Assembly: GCA_037968475.1 (NCBI GenBank)
Contig: JBBKVO010000004.1
Span: 128,270-192,269, forward strand
Direction: 5' to 3'
DNA length: 64,000 nt
DNA from: SB11 sp037968475
GTDB taxonomy: Bacteria > Bacteroidota > Bacteroidia > UBA8524
Under the pieces are notes generated by a model that ran no database searches, was not told where the DNA came from, and saw nothing but the letters and a program-made list of their open reading frames with translations. Below, one piece after another: positions 10,852 through 18,784 of this stretch; position 1 is the first letter of the stretch; each line of letters begins with the position of its first letter. The position numbers were made by a program, and so were the translations under genes.

Positions 10852-11964
10852 ATGAAAAAATTTTTAAAGCATTCGTTAGTTATAGCAGGTATTTCTGCTA
10901 GTATATTCACAGCTAAGGCGGGTAACCCTGACCGTGCAGGACAAGCAGGAGCAACTGAACTTTTAGTTAATGGTTGGTCTCGCAGTTCTGGATGGGGTGG
11001 AGTAAACTCTGCAACAGTTAGAGGTATAGAATCTTCTACCCTAAATATAGCAGGGTTGGCTCAAATAAACTCAACCGAAATCACAATGGCTCGTACCAAT
11101 TGGTTAGTACCATCAGGTGTTAATATCAACAACATTGGTTTAGGTCAGCGTATAGGTGAAAATGGAGTTATGGGTATAACCATAAACTCTATCACCTTTG
11201 GCGATATACCTATTACCACTGTAGAACAACCTGAAGGTGGTTTGGGTACATACAGGCCGCAGTTTATAAACATAGGTTTTGCCTATGCACATAAATTCTC
11301 ATCATCAATTACAGGCGGTATTTTGCTACGTGCTATTTCGCAAGAAGTAGTTAACGTAAAAGCACAAGGTTTTGCAATGGATGCAGGTATACAATATGCC
11401 ACAACATCAGTAAAACGTACTGCGGGTAAAGCAAAATTCTCAAAAGGTAAATACCGTGATGATTTGCGCTTTGGTATATCACTTCGTAATATTGGCCCTG
11501 ATATGGTTTTCCGTGGAGACGGTTTATCAGTTACAGGAACAGTAAGCGAAGGTTCGTTTTCAAGCACATTAGAAAACAGAGCTGCAAAATTTAACCTACC
11601 ATCATTATTGCATATTGGTTTTGCATACGATTTTAGATTAGATAAAGATAGCAATACCTATTTTCACAGGCTTACAGCTGCTACCAATTTCACATCAAAC
11701 ACATTCTCTCGCAACCAAATGGGTGTGGGCTTAGAATATGCTTATAAAGAGTTTGTAATGCTACGCACAGCATTTACTTACGAAGAAGGTTTGTTTGATG
11801 TTGAAAAACGCACTAATGCTTTAACAGGCTTTAGTGGTGGTATCACCTTTGAGCTTCCTTTTGGTAGCAACACTATTGGTATTGATTATTCATACCGCAG
11901 TACTAACCCATTCCAAGGTATCCATTCATTTGGTTTCCGTTTAGGTTTGGGCGAAAAACGATAA
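10852..11964 (+). CDS. PorV/PorQ family outer-membrane beta-barrel protein
   Basis: A 370-residue protein with a signal peptide (MKKFLKHSLVIAGISASIFTAKA) followed by NPDRAGQAGATELLVNG, the N-terminal signature of PorV/PorQ-type proteins. The rest reads as alternating beta strands with glycines and aromatic residues, fitting a FadL-like barrel. PorV is known as the outer-membrane shuttle that carries T9SS cargo from the translocon to the attachment complex. A copy directly behind a cargo-like gene suggests a dedicated carrier for that protein. It is the last gene before a hairpin terminator at 12015. Which PorV/PorQ subfamily it belongs to cannot be settled by eye. Confidence 0.8.
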   Translation: MKKFLKHSLVIAGISASIFTAKAGNPDRAGQAGATELLVNGWSRSSGWGGVNSATVRGIESSTLNIAGLAQINSTEITMARTNWLVPSGVNINNIGLGQRIGENGVMGITINSITFGDIPITTVEQPEGGLGTYRPQFINIGFAYAHKFSSSITGGILLRAISQEVVNVKAQGFAMDAGIQYATTSVKRTAGKAKFSKGKYRDDLRFGISLRNIGPDMVFRGDGLSVTGTVSEGSFSSTLENRAAKFNLPSLLHIGFAYDFRLDKDSNTYFHRLTAATNFTSNTFSRNQMGVGLEYAYKEFVMLRTAFTYEEGLFDVEKRTNALTGFSGGITFELPFGSNTIGIDYSYRSTNPFQGIHSFGFRLGLGEKR

Positions 11965-12014
11965 AATGTTGACTAACCTGTTTACTATTTAAAGAACATA
12001 TTATATTTTTGAAT

Positions 12015-12056
12015 AAAGTTCTGAGCTTCATACCGGAGTTCAGAACTTTTCTTTTT
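12015..12056 (+). terminator. Intrinsic terminator after the receptor/PorV operon
   Basis: A 10-bp perfect stem, AAAGTTCTGA at 12015-12024 with TCAGAACTTT at 12040-12049, has a 15-base loop and is followed by a T-rich tail (TCTTTTTG). It lies 50 bases after the PorV-like stop codon and just before greA. Confidence 0.75.
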
Positions 12057-12067
12057 GATACTACTTT

Positions 12068-12568
12068 ATGAAAAAGAGAGCAACAGATACTGCAGCACCT
12101 GAGATTCACTACTTTACTAAAGAAGGCTTAGACAAGCTGAAAGAAGAACTGCACGACATGAAAACCGTGCAAAGACCTGCTATATCAGCACAGATAGCGG
12201 AAGCAAGAGATAAAGGTGATTTATCTGAAAATGCTGAATACGATGCTGCCAAAGAAGCACAAGGTTTGCTTGAAGCCAAAATAGCTTCAACAGAAACTAT
12301 GATGGCTAATGCACGCCTACTGGATGAAAGCCTTATTGATAACTCAAGGGTGATGATTTTAAGTAAGGTTACCATTAAAAATCTTAAAAACAACGCTGTA
12401 ATAAGCTACACATTGGTAACCGAAAGAGAAGCTGATTTGAAAAGCGGGAAAATATCGGCAAAATCACCAATTGGAGCAGGCCTTATGGGTAAAAAAGTAG
12501 GTGAGATAGCACAAATACAAGCACCTGCAGGTATTGTAGAACTGGAAGTATTAGAAATAGGCAGATAA
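12068..12568 (+). CDS. greA: Transcription elongation factor GreA
   Basis: At 166 residues it is slightly longer than the usual ~158. The N-terminal coiled coil carries the family signature DLSENAEYD at residues 51-59, whose acidic residues act at the RNA polymerase active site to stimulate cleavage of backtracked RNA. The C-terminal domain shows SPIGAGLMGKKVGE, typical of the FKBP-like half. The first 12 residues extend beyond most homologues, so a slightly later start is possible, but no other methionine lies before the conserved region. The stop codon overlaps the start of the HIT gene (TAATG), implying translational coupling. The gene begins 12 bases after the previous operon's terminator. 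Confidence 0.95.
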   Translation: MKKRATDTAAPEIHYFTKEGLDKLKEELHDMKTVQRPAISAQIAEARDKGDLSENAEYDAAKEAQGLLEAKIASTETMMANARLLDESLIDNSRVMILSKVTIKNLKNNAVISYTLVTEREADLKSGKISAKSPIGAGLMGKKVGEIAQIQAPAGIVELEVLEIGR

Positions 12569-12960
12569 TGGCAAGTATCTTCACCAAGATAATAAACAAA
12601 GAGATACCCGCTTATATAGTGGCCGAAGACGATAACTATATCGCCTTTTTAGATGTATTTCCTATCAAACAAGGCCATACCCTTATAGTACCTAAAAAAG
12701 AGGTAGACTATATTTTTGATTTAGATGCGGATACCTATACAGGCTTGATGTTGTTTGCTCAAAAAGTAGCAACAGCCGTAAAAAAAGCAGTGCCTTGTAA
12801 AAAAGTAGGTGTTGCAGTTATCGGTCTTGAAGTGCCACATACCCATATACATCTTGTACCTATGGAAGCTGTGAGTGATATGAATTTTGCCAATCCAAAG
12901 CTTCAACTTGAAAAAGAAGTATTTGAAAAAGTTTGTGCCGAGATAAAAGCACATTTATAA
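12568..12960 (+). CDS. HIT (histidine triad) family nucleotide-binding protein
   Basis: A 130-residue protein with the triad motif HTHIHLV at residues 91-97 and the N-terminal FTKIINKEIPAYIV and GHTLIVPKKEVDYIFDL stretches of the Hint branch. These small dimeric cytosolic enzymes hydrolyse nucleoside phosphoramidates or dinucleotides. The natural substrate here is unknown. The ATG shares its first base with the greA stop codon, so the two are co-transcribed. The length and motif are normal for the family. Confidence 0.95.
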   Translation: MASIFTKIINKEIPAYIVAEDDNYIAFLDVFPIKQGHTLIVPKKEVDYIFDLDADTYTGLMLFAQKVATAVKKAVPCKKVGVAVIGLEVPHTHIHLVPMEAVSDMNFANPKLQLEKEVFEKVCAEIKAHL

Positions 12961-12981
12961 ACATTACCTATATTGAAAAGT

Positions 12982-13014
12982 AAAGGGCGTTTTGGAATAT
13001 CCAAAACGCCCTTT
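12982..13014. terminator. Bidirectional terminator between convergent genes
   Basis: A perfect 14-bp stem, AAAGGGCGTTTTGG at 12982-12995 with CCAAAACGCCCTTT at 13001-13014, has a 5-base loop. It lies 21 bases after the HIT gene and 23 bases after the end of the convergent cargo gene. The A and T ends of the stem let it serve both strands. Confidence 0.85.
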
Positions 13015-13037
13015 CTATTTATCGATACCTAATACTC

Positions 13038-13949
13038 TTACTCTTTAATAAATTTAAAGGTTTTTGTTTCATTAGCATTGTTAAGGGCAATAAAATAATA
13101 GCCTTTGTTTAGGTTCGCCACATTAATTTTTTGCAGTAAGCTATTGTGGGCAATAGTACCCGTTGTAATTTGTTTACCCAAAATATCAATAATCGTATAG
13201 TTAGTATAGCCAACACTATTAGCATTGGGTAATTCTATAAACACCTCGTTTTGTGCAGGGTTTGGATAAATACTAACAGCAGAAGGGATGATAGGGTTAA
13301 CACTTAAAGGTTGGGTAAACTGCACAAAATCAACCGTTAGTATACCACCGGTTTTAAAATCTTGAGTACCTGTTGATACCATCGTTACCGCAACAGAATC
13401 AGGAGTATCACCGCTAAGCGATTGTATATCAATAATAAAAGGATACAAACCCGCCTGTGTTTGTGCCAACGATATACTACCTATGGCAACAGCTTCAGGT
13501 TTTTGGGTAGAAGTATTAAACTTTTTAAAGGCAATAATAATTGTAGCCGAATCGGTAGTATCGCTTGATGTAAAATTGTACAAACCATAAGCCATACTTT
13601 TTACAGTAGTCATAGGTTCGCCACCCAAAAGAGGTATGCGTGCAGTATCAGAGATAGAAACGGGGAAATCTCCATAAAAAAGCAATCCCGGTACGTTTTG
13701 CCCAAACACATTAAGCGTTTTTATTTGAGCTTGTAACGAGCCCGATTGTGGTATTTGGGTTTTAGTTACACCCGCGCTAATAAATTCTGTTAGCGAGTTA
13801 GAACTTGTCCAGCCAATAGGCTCTTCCCAATCAAAAGGAGGCTGCTTGCCCGATGATTCCCAACTGTTTAGTCCGTAATTGGTCAAAGTGTCTTGTGCCG
13901 AAAGGCAAAGCGATAGAAATAATGCGAAAATTGTAAATGTAGTTTTCAT
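13038..13949 (-). CDS. Secreted protein with T9SS type A sorting domain
   Basis: The start is set at the ATG at 13949, which opens a signal peptide (MKTTFTIFALFLSLCLSAQD). The upstream 25 codons of the longer frame look non-coding. The mature part (about 200 residues) holds WESSGKQPPFDWEEPIGW and a beta-rich region that resembles carbohydrate-binding or PCMD-like modules of Bacteroidota, but I cannot name the fold. The last 75 residues are a type A T9SS signal: SIYPNPAQNEVFIEL, then IIDILGKQI and NLNKGYYFIAL. The protein should be exported by T9SS and fixed to the surface or released. It stands alone between a shared terminator and a divergent barrel gene. Confidence 0.8.
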   Translation of the reverse strand: MKTTFTIFALFLSLCLSAQDTLTNYGLNSWESSGKQPPFDWEEPIGWTSSNSLTEFISAGVTKTQIPQSGSLQAQIKTLNVFGQNVPGLLFYGDFPVSISDTARIPLLGGEPMTTVKSMAYGLYNFTSSDTTDSATIIIAFKKFNTSTQKPEAVAIGSISLAQTQAGLYPFIIDIQSLSGDTPDSVAVTMVSTGTQDFKTGGILTVDFVQFTQPLSVNPIIPSAVSIYPNPAQNEVFIELPNANSVGYTNYTIIDILGKQITTGTIAHNSLLQKINVANLNKGYYFIALNNANETKTFKFIKE

Positions 13950-14117
13950 AGGTAAAATATAGTTTCTAGTAGGTGTTTTATAAAACTTGACCTCAAAAGT
14001 GAGGATATTGCTGCAATTGCACACAAGTTTTTAAAATTAGTAGACCCTAAAAATTGACTTATTGTTGTATGACCTGAATTATTGTTAAGTATATTTTATA
14101 TATATCGCATATAGCAC

Positions 14118-14149
14118 TTGTTTATTAGTATACAATGTAAATAACTTTG
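14118..14149 (+). promoter_or_regulatory. Predicted Bacteroidota promoter for the DUF6089-like gene
   Basis: TTG at 14118-14120, a 21-base spacer and TAACTTTG at 14142-14149 match the Bacteroidota -33/-7 pattern (TTG, TAnnTTTG). The start codon is 26 bases downstream. Confidence 0.6.
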
Positions 14150-14175
14150 TATTACCCTATTACCAATAAATAAGT

Positions 14176-15060
14176 ATGCTTAAAACAAATAAAGTACTAT
14201 TACTATTGGTAATAGCAATCTCCTTTCAGGCAGGTAGAGCACAAAACAAGATGCCCATTAACGGGTTTGAAGTTTACAGTGGTTTTGGCATCGCTTATTT
14301 TTCAGGTGATTTGGGAGGCACTGAGTTTAGCCCAAGTAGTTTAAAACCTGTTGTTAGTGGTGGGCTGAGATATTACTTTACGAATAGAGTAGCTGCTAGA
14401 GTTAATGTTTCGTACGGCAAGTTGGCTGCCGACGATTCACTATCATCAAATTTGTATAGTAAGCAGCGTAACCTCAACTTTAAATCTGATATTATTGATG
14501 CGGCCTTGCAGATAGAATACTCATTACTGAATTGGAATATTAGAGGGCAATCAAAAAAACTAATTAAAACACGTACTAATCGCAGGCATAATTTATATGT
14601 TTTCACAGGAATTAGTGTTTTTCATTTTAAACCTTACGGTAAGCTAAACGGGCAATGGTACTCATTGCACGAGCTTTCAACCGCAGGGCAAGGTCTTCCA
14701 AGTGGAGCGAAACCATATAGCTTATACGCCATATCAATACCTATTGGAAGTGGCTATAAAATATTGGTAAATAAAACCGTTTCTATTGGCGTTGAAGTTA
14801 CATTTAGAAAAACATTTACCGATTATATTGATGATGTAAGCGCACCCTACTACGATAATACATTGCTGAGGCAGGCAAAAGGTAATATAGCCGCTGATAT
14901 TGCTGATAAAAACAAATTTAGGGATGGGACTAGACGAAGAGCAGGAGAGGGAAGAGGTAACCCCAACTCTAACGATAATTTTGCTTTTTTACAGATAACT
15001 TTTAACAAGCGCCTTAACCTGTATAGTGGCCGAAGGGATTTACCCTGTACTAATTTCTAG
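14176..15060 (+). CDS. DUF6089-like outer-membrane beta-barrel protein
   Basis: A 294-residue protein with a signal peptide (MLKTNKVLLLLVIAISFQAGRAQ) and alternating strands. It has GFGIAYFSGDLGGTEF near the N-terminus, a central GISVFHFKPYG and the motif TFRKTFTDYIDDVS, which I recognise from the DUF6089 family of Bacteroidota outer-membrane proteins. A basic, glycine-rich segment (DGTRRRAGEGRGNPN) precedes the last strand and is probably an extracellular loop. Function is unknown; these barrels are usually annotated only as outer-membrane proteins. A good -33/-7 promoter lies upstream. The GNAT gene follows after 31 bases. Confidence 0.75.
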   Translation: MLKTNKVLLLLVIAISFQAGRAQNKMPINGFEVYSGFGIAYFSGDLGGTEFSPSSLKPVVSGGLRYYFTNRVAARVNVSYGKLAADDSLSSNLYSKQRNLNFKSDIIDAALQIEYSLLNWNIRGQSKKLIKTRTNRRHNLYVFTGISVFHFKPYGKLNGQWYSLHELSTAGQGLPSGAKPYSLYAISIPIGSGYKILVNKTVSIGVEVTFRKTFTDYIDDVSAPYYDNTLLRQAKGNIAADIADKNKFRDGTRRRAGEGRGNPNSNDNFAFLQITFNKRLNLYSGRRDLPCTNF

Positions 15061-15091
15061 TAAATAAATAAGCGCATAATTATATTGCGCT

Positions 15092-15538
15092 ATGCAAACA
15101 GAACTGGCAGGCGGCTACACTATTTCTGATAATAAAACCTTGTTGCAGGTGCAGGTAGTACACAGTTATTTGTGTCATCAATCGTACTGGGCAAAGGGAA
15201 TACCTATTGCAGTAGTGCAAAAATCAATAGAAGGCTCGTACTGTGTTGGGGTGTATTTGGGTGATGAACAAGTGGGCTTTGCCCGATTGATAACCGACTA
15301 TGCTACGTTTGGTTACTTGGCCGATGTTTTTGTATTAGAGCCCCACAGGGGCAAAGGCCTATCAAAAGAAATAATGAAGTTTTTAATGGAGCAGCAGTGG
15401 GTGCAGGGGCTGCGCAATACTATGCTGGGCACACAAGATGCACATGGTTTGTACCAACAGTTTGGGTTTTCACAACTTACCGACCCTAAGCGGTATATGC
15501 ACAAGTTTAAGCCGAATATTTATAAACAGACTAAGTAG
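15092..15538 (+). CDS. GNAT family N-acetyltransferase
   Basis: A 148-residue single-domain protein. LADVFVLEPHRGKGLSKEIMKFLM (residues about 73-96) contains the acetyl-CoA binding signature (R/Q-x-x-G-x-G/A, here HRGKGL). The C-terminus LGTQDAHGLYQQFGF is the usual motif B region. It transfers an acetyl group to an amine of unknown identity. It follows the barrel gene by 31 bases and may share its transcript. The region after it is non-coding repeat. Confidence 0.85.
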   Translation: MQTELAGGYTISDNKTLLQVQVVHSYLCHQSYWAKGIPIAVVQKSIEGSYCVGVYLGDEQVGFARLITDYATFGYLADVFVLEPHRGKGLSKEIMKFLMEQQWVQGLRNTMLGTQDAHGLYQQFGFSQLTDPKRYMHKFKPNIYKQTK

Positions 15539-15590
15539 TATGTTTAAGATTTTAATTATAGGGTGAGTTTAGGATGTTATTTAACCTATT

Positions 15591-15801
15591 AAAAGCTGGT
15601 GCGAGCGTCCGTTCGTTCCTAAAATAATAGAGCGTCCGCTCACTGGTGTGCTATTGAGCGTTCTTTTTCATCCCCCAACCCCCTTCTCTAGCTCACTTAT
15701 ACTTCGTCCCGAATACATTCGGGAACTCTATGACAGCCCATAAGGGGGACAATGCAGTGCTGTTTAACAAAATACGTTTGTTCAACTAAAAGGAGGTAGC
15801 G
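15591..15801. repeat. Dispersed intergenic repeat, copy X
   Basis: The 323 bases between the GNAT and SRPBCC genes hold no ORF. They hold a sequence related to copies at 37676-37893 and 56345-56466/56864-56922, inverted relative to these. Shared blocks are AAAGCTGG followed by GAGCGTCCG (15592-15608), TTCTTTTTCATCCC (15661-15674), CACTTATA, ATGACAGCCCATAAG and GGGGACAATGCAGTGCTGTTT (about 15695-15765), and AAAAGGAGG (15788-15796). Two GAGCGTCCG boxes lie at 15603 and 15630. It sits between convergent genes. Confidence 0.6.
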
Positions 15802-15861
15802 TTGCTTTTTTTTGTTGGGGTTGTTGACAAAATAAGTAGGGGTAGGGAGCTTTCTATTTGA

Positions 15862-16302
15862 TTATCCCTCACTTTCAACAAACTCTTTAAACTTATCTAG
15901 GTATACCTGCGATTGTTTTTTAAAGGCATTGGGCATTATCAACCCAATAAGTTTCATGCCAAAGCTTTTAAATTCAAACTCGCTAATGCTTTCGTATTTG
16001 GTGGTGTTAGCATCAATAGCCGTAAACAAATTGCGTTGGGGGTTGTGTATGCCTTTTACCTCGTAAGTGGCGCTAAACTCATGCGGAAGGTCTCGCAGGG
16101 TTATCGTTTCAATCATCTCAATATCGCGCTTACCCATTTTAAACTTTAGTTTGGCTTTGGCACCCGCATGGCCGGGTTCGCCACTAATGTGCTCATAGCT
16201 TTGCAGTCCGGGCATCCATTTGTATAGATTATCTACACTATCAAACAACTCAATCACCCTGCCAATAGGCTTATTTATAATTACTTGGTTGCTGTATTTC
16301 AT
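15862..16302 (-). CDS. SRPBCC family (START-like) protein
   Basis: A 146-residue protein with the beginning typical of polyketide cyclase/Bet v 1-like domains: SNQVIINKPIGRVIELFDSVDNLYKWMPGL. A helix-grip pattern follows, ending in the long C-terminal helix PNAFKKQSQVYLDKFKEFVE. These proteins form a hydrophobic cavity for lipids or other small ligands; no ligand can be inferred. There is no signal peptide, so it is cytosolic. It lies 31 bases downstream of the zinc-ribbon gene on the same strand, so the two may be co-transcribed. Confidence 0.85.
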   Translation of the reverse strand: MKYSNQVIINKPIGRVIELFDSVDNLYKWMPGLQSYEHISGEPGHAGAKAKLKFKMGKRDIEMIETITLRDLPHEFSATYEVKGIHNPQRNLFTAIDANTTKYESISEFEFKSFGMKLIGLIMPNAFKKQSQVYLDKFKEFVESEG

Positions 16303-16333
16303 ACTACTAAGGTAATAAATTAATGGTTAATGT

Positions 16334-17113
16334 TTAATGACTATTGCTTGATAATGAAGAAATTAGGTTGCAGGTATCGCATTTGAAATCAAAAAGATTG
16401 TGGAGTTGTTTTTTCAATAACCATTCGCCCCCGCAACAAGGGCATTTACGTTGTATATCTTTTGTATGCCTAATGCTTCTATAATTAAAAAGATAGTAAA
16501 AGGTAGGTATATTAGTTAGCTCAGTAAGTTTTTTACAAATCTCTATACCCTGCTTTGATAGTTGAGAATCTGCCCGCCACATTTGTTTCATCGCCCATAC
16601 TTCGCCAACTGAACAACCTATTTGTAAAGTATCGCATGACTTGTAATTACTTTCCCAACTAAGTATTGGAGTGTAGCCATACTCATCGTATTTAGGGAGC
16701 TTATAAAGAGGTACATCGCTAAAGCAATTGCCGCAAGTGATAGGAGAGCCAATTGCAAGGAAGTTTGTATATAAAATATAAAACTCGCTTTTCTTGCATT
16801 TGCATTGCTTTTCTTCATTTACCAATGTTTCTCCAATTAATTGGTATTTAAGTTTTGTATTAAAAAGCTGTTCAATTTTTTTAATACTAGAGTTTATCGC
16901 CTTGCTGTTAAATTTTTTGTTTAGAGCATCTTTAGCAATGGTAATGGCTGTACAAACCGCTTTATTCTCGCTATTGATAAAGATATGATGGATGCTACTA
17001 TCCTGAATTTGCCCATTATTTCTATATGTAACAATTAGAGTTTGAAACTCTATCTCCACACTGTCCCAGTCAAAATCAGTAGGTAATTGAAATGATATTT
17101 CCTGAATGTACAT
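16334..17113 (-). CDS. DUF2310-like zinc-ribbon protein
   Basis: A 259-residue protein with three cysteine clusters: KQCKCKK near residue 103, TCGNCF near residue 130, and a C-terminal pair RKCPCCGGEW and FKCDTC around residues 222-250. This fits the DUF2310 family of zinc-ribbon proteins, which are uncharacterised. The clusters suggest one or two zinc ribbons, probably for nucleic-acid or protein binding. The N-terminal 100 residues have no cysteines and look like a mixed alpha/beta domain. It lies between ruvC and the SRPBCC gene on the same strand, with gaps of 63 and 31 bases. Confidence 0.65.
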   Translation of the reverse strand: MYIQEISFQLPTDFDWDSVEIEFQTLIVTYRNNGQIQDSSIHHIFINSENKAVCTAITIAKDALNKKFNSKAINSSIKKIEQLFNTKLKYQLIGETLVNEEKQCKCKKSEFYILYTNFLAIGSPITCGNCFSDVPLYKLPKYDEYGYTPILSWESNYKSCDTLQIGCSVGEVWAMKQMWRADSQLSKQGIEICKKLTELTNIPTFYYLFNYRSIRHTKDIQRKCPCCGGEWLLKKQLHNLFDFKCDTCNLISSLSSNSH

Positions 17114-17176
17114 TGCTTAGTTCTTTTATAATTAGCACATTAGCATATTTTAAAATCAGCACATCTGCACATCTTC

Positions 17177-17746
17177 CTACTTCATCCTATCAGGATTATT
17201 TTTGATAAAACTTTCCCAACTGCCGTGTTTCACTCCTTTGCCTCGCAACGAGTTATTTTGGAAAAAGTGGCACACTGCCGCCGCCAATCCATCCGTAGCA
17301 TCCAAGTATTTGGGCATTTCTTCAAACTTTAGCAAGGTTTGTAGCATAGCCGCCACCTGCTCTTTTGTAGCTGTTCCTTTACCAGTAATACTCTGTTTTA
17401 TTTTTTTTGGGGCGTACTCAAAAATGGGGACATCGCGCTGCAAAGCGGCTGCAATAGCTACACCTTGTGCCCTGCCCAGCTTTAGCATACTTTGCACGTT
17501 TTTACCAAAAAAGGGAGCTTCAATAGCCATCTCATCAGGGTGGTAAGTATCTATAAGATAAGTGATGCGTTCAAAAATCTTTTTCAGCTTCAGGGCATGG
17601 TCTTCCAGCTTGCTCAAATGCACAACACCTGCATTAATTAGCTCAAATTTTTTACCTGTACAGCCTATCAAGCCATATCCCATTATATTTGTGCCTGGGT
17701 CTATGCCCAAGATGATTTTATCGAAGTTGTCTTGCGTTTCGGCCAC
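17177..17746 (-). CDS. ruvC: Crossover junction endodeoxyribonuclease RuvC
   Basis: A 189-residue protein with the RNase H-like fold of RuvC. All four catalytic acidic residues are visible: D16 in GIDPGT, E76 in AIEAPFFGKN, and D149 and D152 in DATDGLAAAVCH. LGRAQGVAIAAA and the APKKIKQSITGKGTATKEQV segment match the junction-binding region. It cuts Holliday junctions with RuvAB, whose genes are not in the window. The C-terminus carries about 20 extra residues beyond E. coli RuvC. The gene is divergent from the flippase-like gene, with 39 bases between the two starts. Confidence 0.96.
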   Translation of the reverse strand: MAETQDNFDKIILGIDPGTNIMGYGLIGCTGKKFELINAGVVHLSKLEDHALKLKKIFERITYLIDTYHPDEMAIEAPFFGKNVQSMLKLGRAQGVAIAAALQRDVPIFEYAPKKIKQSITGKGTATKEQVAAMLQTLLKFEEMPKYLDATDGLAAAVCHFFQNNSLRGKGVKHGSWESFIKNNPDRMK

Positions 17747-17785
17747 GTATAAATTTAACTAACCCTCAAAAGTAACGTATACATA

Positions 17786-18784
17786 TTGAAAACCCTTTGG
17801 CTGTGGTGCAAAAACAATTGGCTTTTGCTGCTAAAACTGATAATTTTGGCAATAAGTCTTTGGTTTTTATACGAAAAACTTATTATCGGTGGTGCGTGGA
17901 AAGGGTTTAAAGATATTGAACTTTCTAAACTACTTACCAAGCCTTTGCTTTGGGCTGTTGTGGGGCTTATGGTTATCAACTGGGGACTGGAAGCCCTAAA
18001 ATGGAAACTATTAGTAAATCGTTTTGAGCCGATAAGCTACTATACTGCTAACAAAAGTGTATTAACGGGTGTGTTTATCAGTTTGTTTGTAAACATATTA
18101 GTACCCAATAGGTTGGGCGAGTTTGCAGGGCGAATTATCTACGTTAAACTAAATAAAATAAAAGCAGCATTGATAACCTCCATAGGAAGTTTCGCTCAGT
18201 TTGGGGTAACAGCTTTGGTGGGTGCATCTGCCTATTTGGTGTTTTGGTTCAGTTATCAGCAAACGCAGCTTTCGCAATTTTCAGCCTATTTATTGGTAGC
18301 TGCCGTTGCTCTTATAGTTGCAGTGATATTGTTGTTTTATTTCAACATCAATGTACTATCGTGGGTGTTGGGCAAGCCCAAATTTTTACGTCGGTTTAAA
18401 AAAATCACCTCCGTATTTTATTTTTATAACACCACTCTGCTGCTAAAAGTATTTGTGCTGTCCATCATTCGCTATGGCGTGTTTTGCAGTCAGTTTATAC
18501 TTCTACTGTGGGTTTGTGGGGTTGATATTACCACTGCACAGGGGCTAATAGCTGTGCCCATAATATTTTTGGTGCAAACGGTAGTGCCTAGTAACTCGCT
18601 TAGCGATTTGGGCGTACGCGGCGCGGCATCCATCCATTTTTTAAACTATTATAGTGTTAACGATGCAGGTATATTAACTGCGGCCTATTTGCTATGGGGT
18701 ATCAATTTATTTTTACCCGGTATAGCTGGGGCGGTTTTCTTTTCCATTTTTAAATTCAGAAACGGTAATGGTAGTAATAGTTAG
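17786..18784 (+). CDS. Flippase-like (UPF0104/LPG synthase TM region) membrane protein
   Basis: A 332-residue integral membrane protein with about eight hydrophobic segments. VPNRLGEFAGR near residue 107 and the late SNSLSDLGVRGAA near residue 273 are signatures of the lysylphosphatidylglycerol-synthase transmembrane region (UPF0104/AglD-like). In this family such proteins move or modify lipid-linked molecules. With a membrane glycosyltransferase overlapping its 3' end, a role in making or flipping a glycolipid is a reasonable inference. The start is TTG at 17786; no ATG or GTG lies near a better position, and the first hydrophobic helix begins within 12 residues. Confidence 0.8.
   Translation: MKTLWLWCKNNWLLLLKLIILAISLWFLYEKLIIGGAWKGFKDIELSKLLTKPLLWAVVGLMVINWGLEALKWKLLVNRFEPISYYTANKSVLTGVFISLFVNILVPNRLGEFAGRIIYVKLNKIKAALITSIGSFAQFGVTALVGASAYLVFWFSYQQTQLSQFSAYLLVAAVALIVAVILLFYFNINVLSWVLGKPKFLRRFKKITSVFYFYNTTLLLKVFVLSIIRYGVFCSQFILLLWVCGVDITTAQGLIAVPIIFLVQTVVPSNSLSDLGVRGAASIHFLNYYSVNDAGILTAAYLLWGINLFLPGIAGAVFFSIFKFRNGNGSNS

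Noticed and set aside
12004..12011. TATTTTTG as a -7 element for greA
   Set aside because: It matches TAnnTTTG but lies before the operon terminator, and no TTG is found at the right distance upstream.
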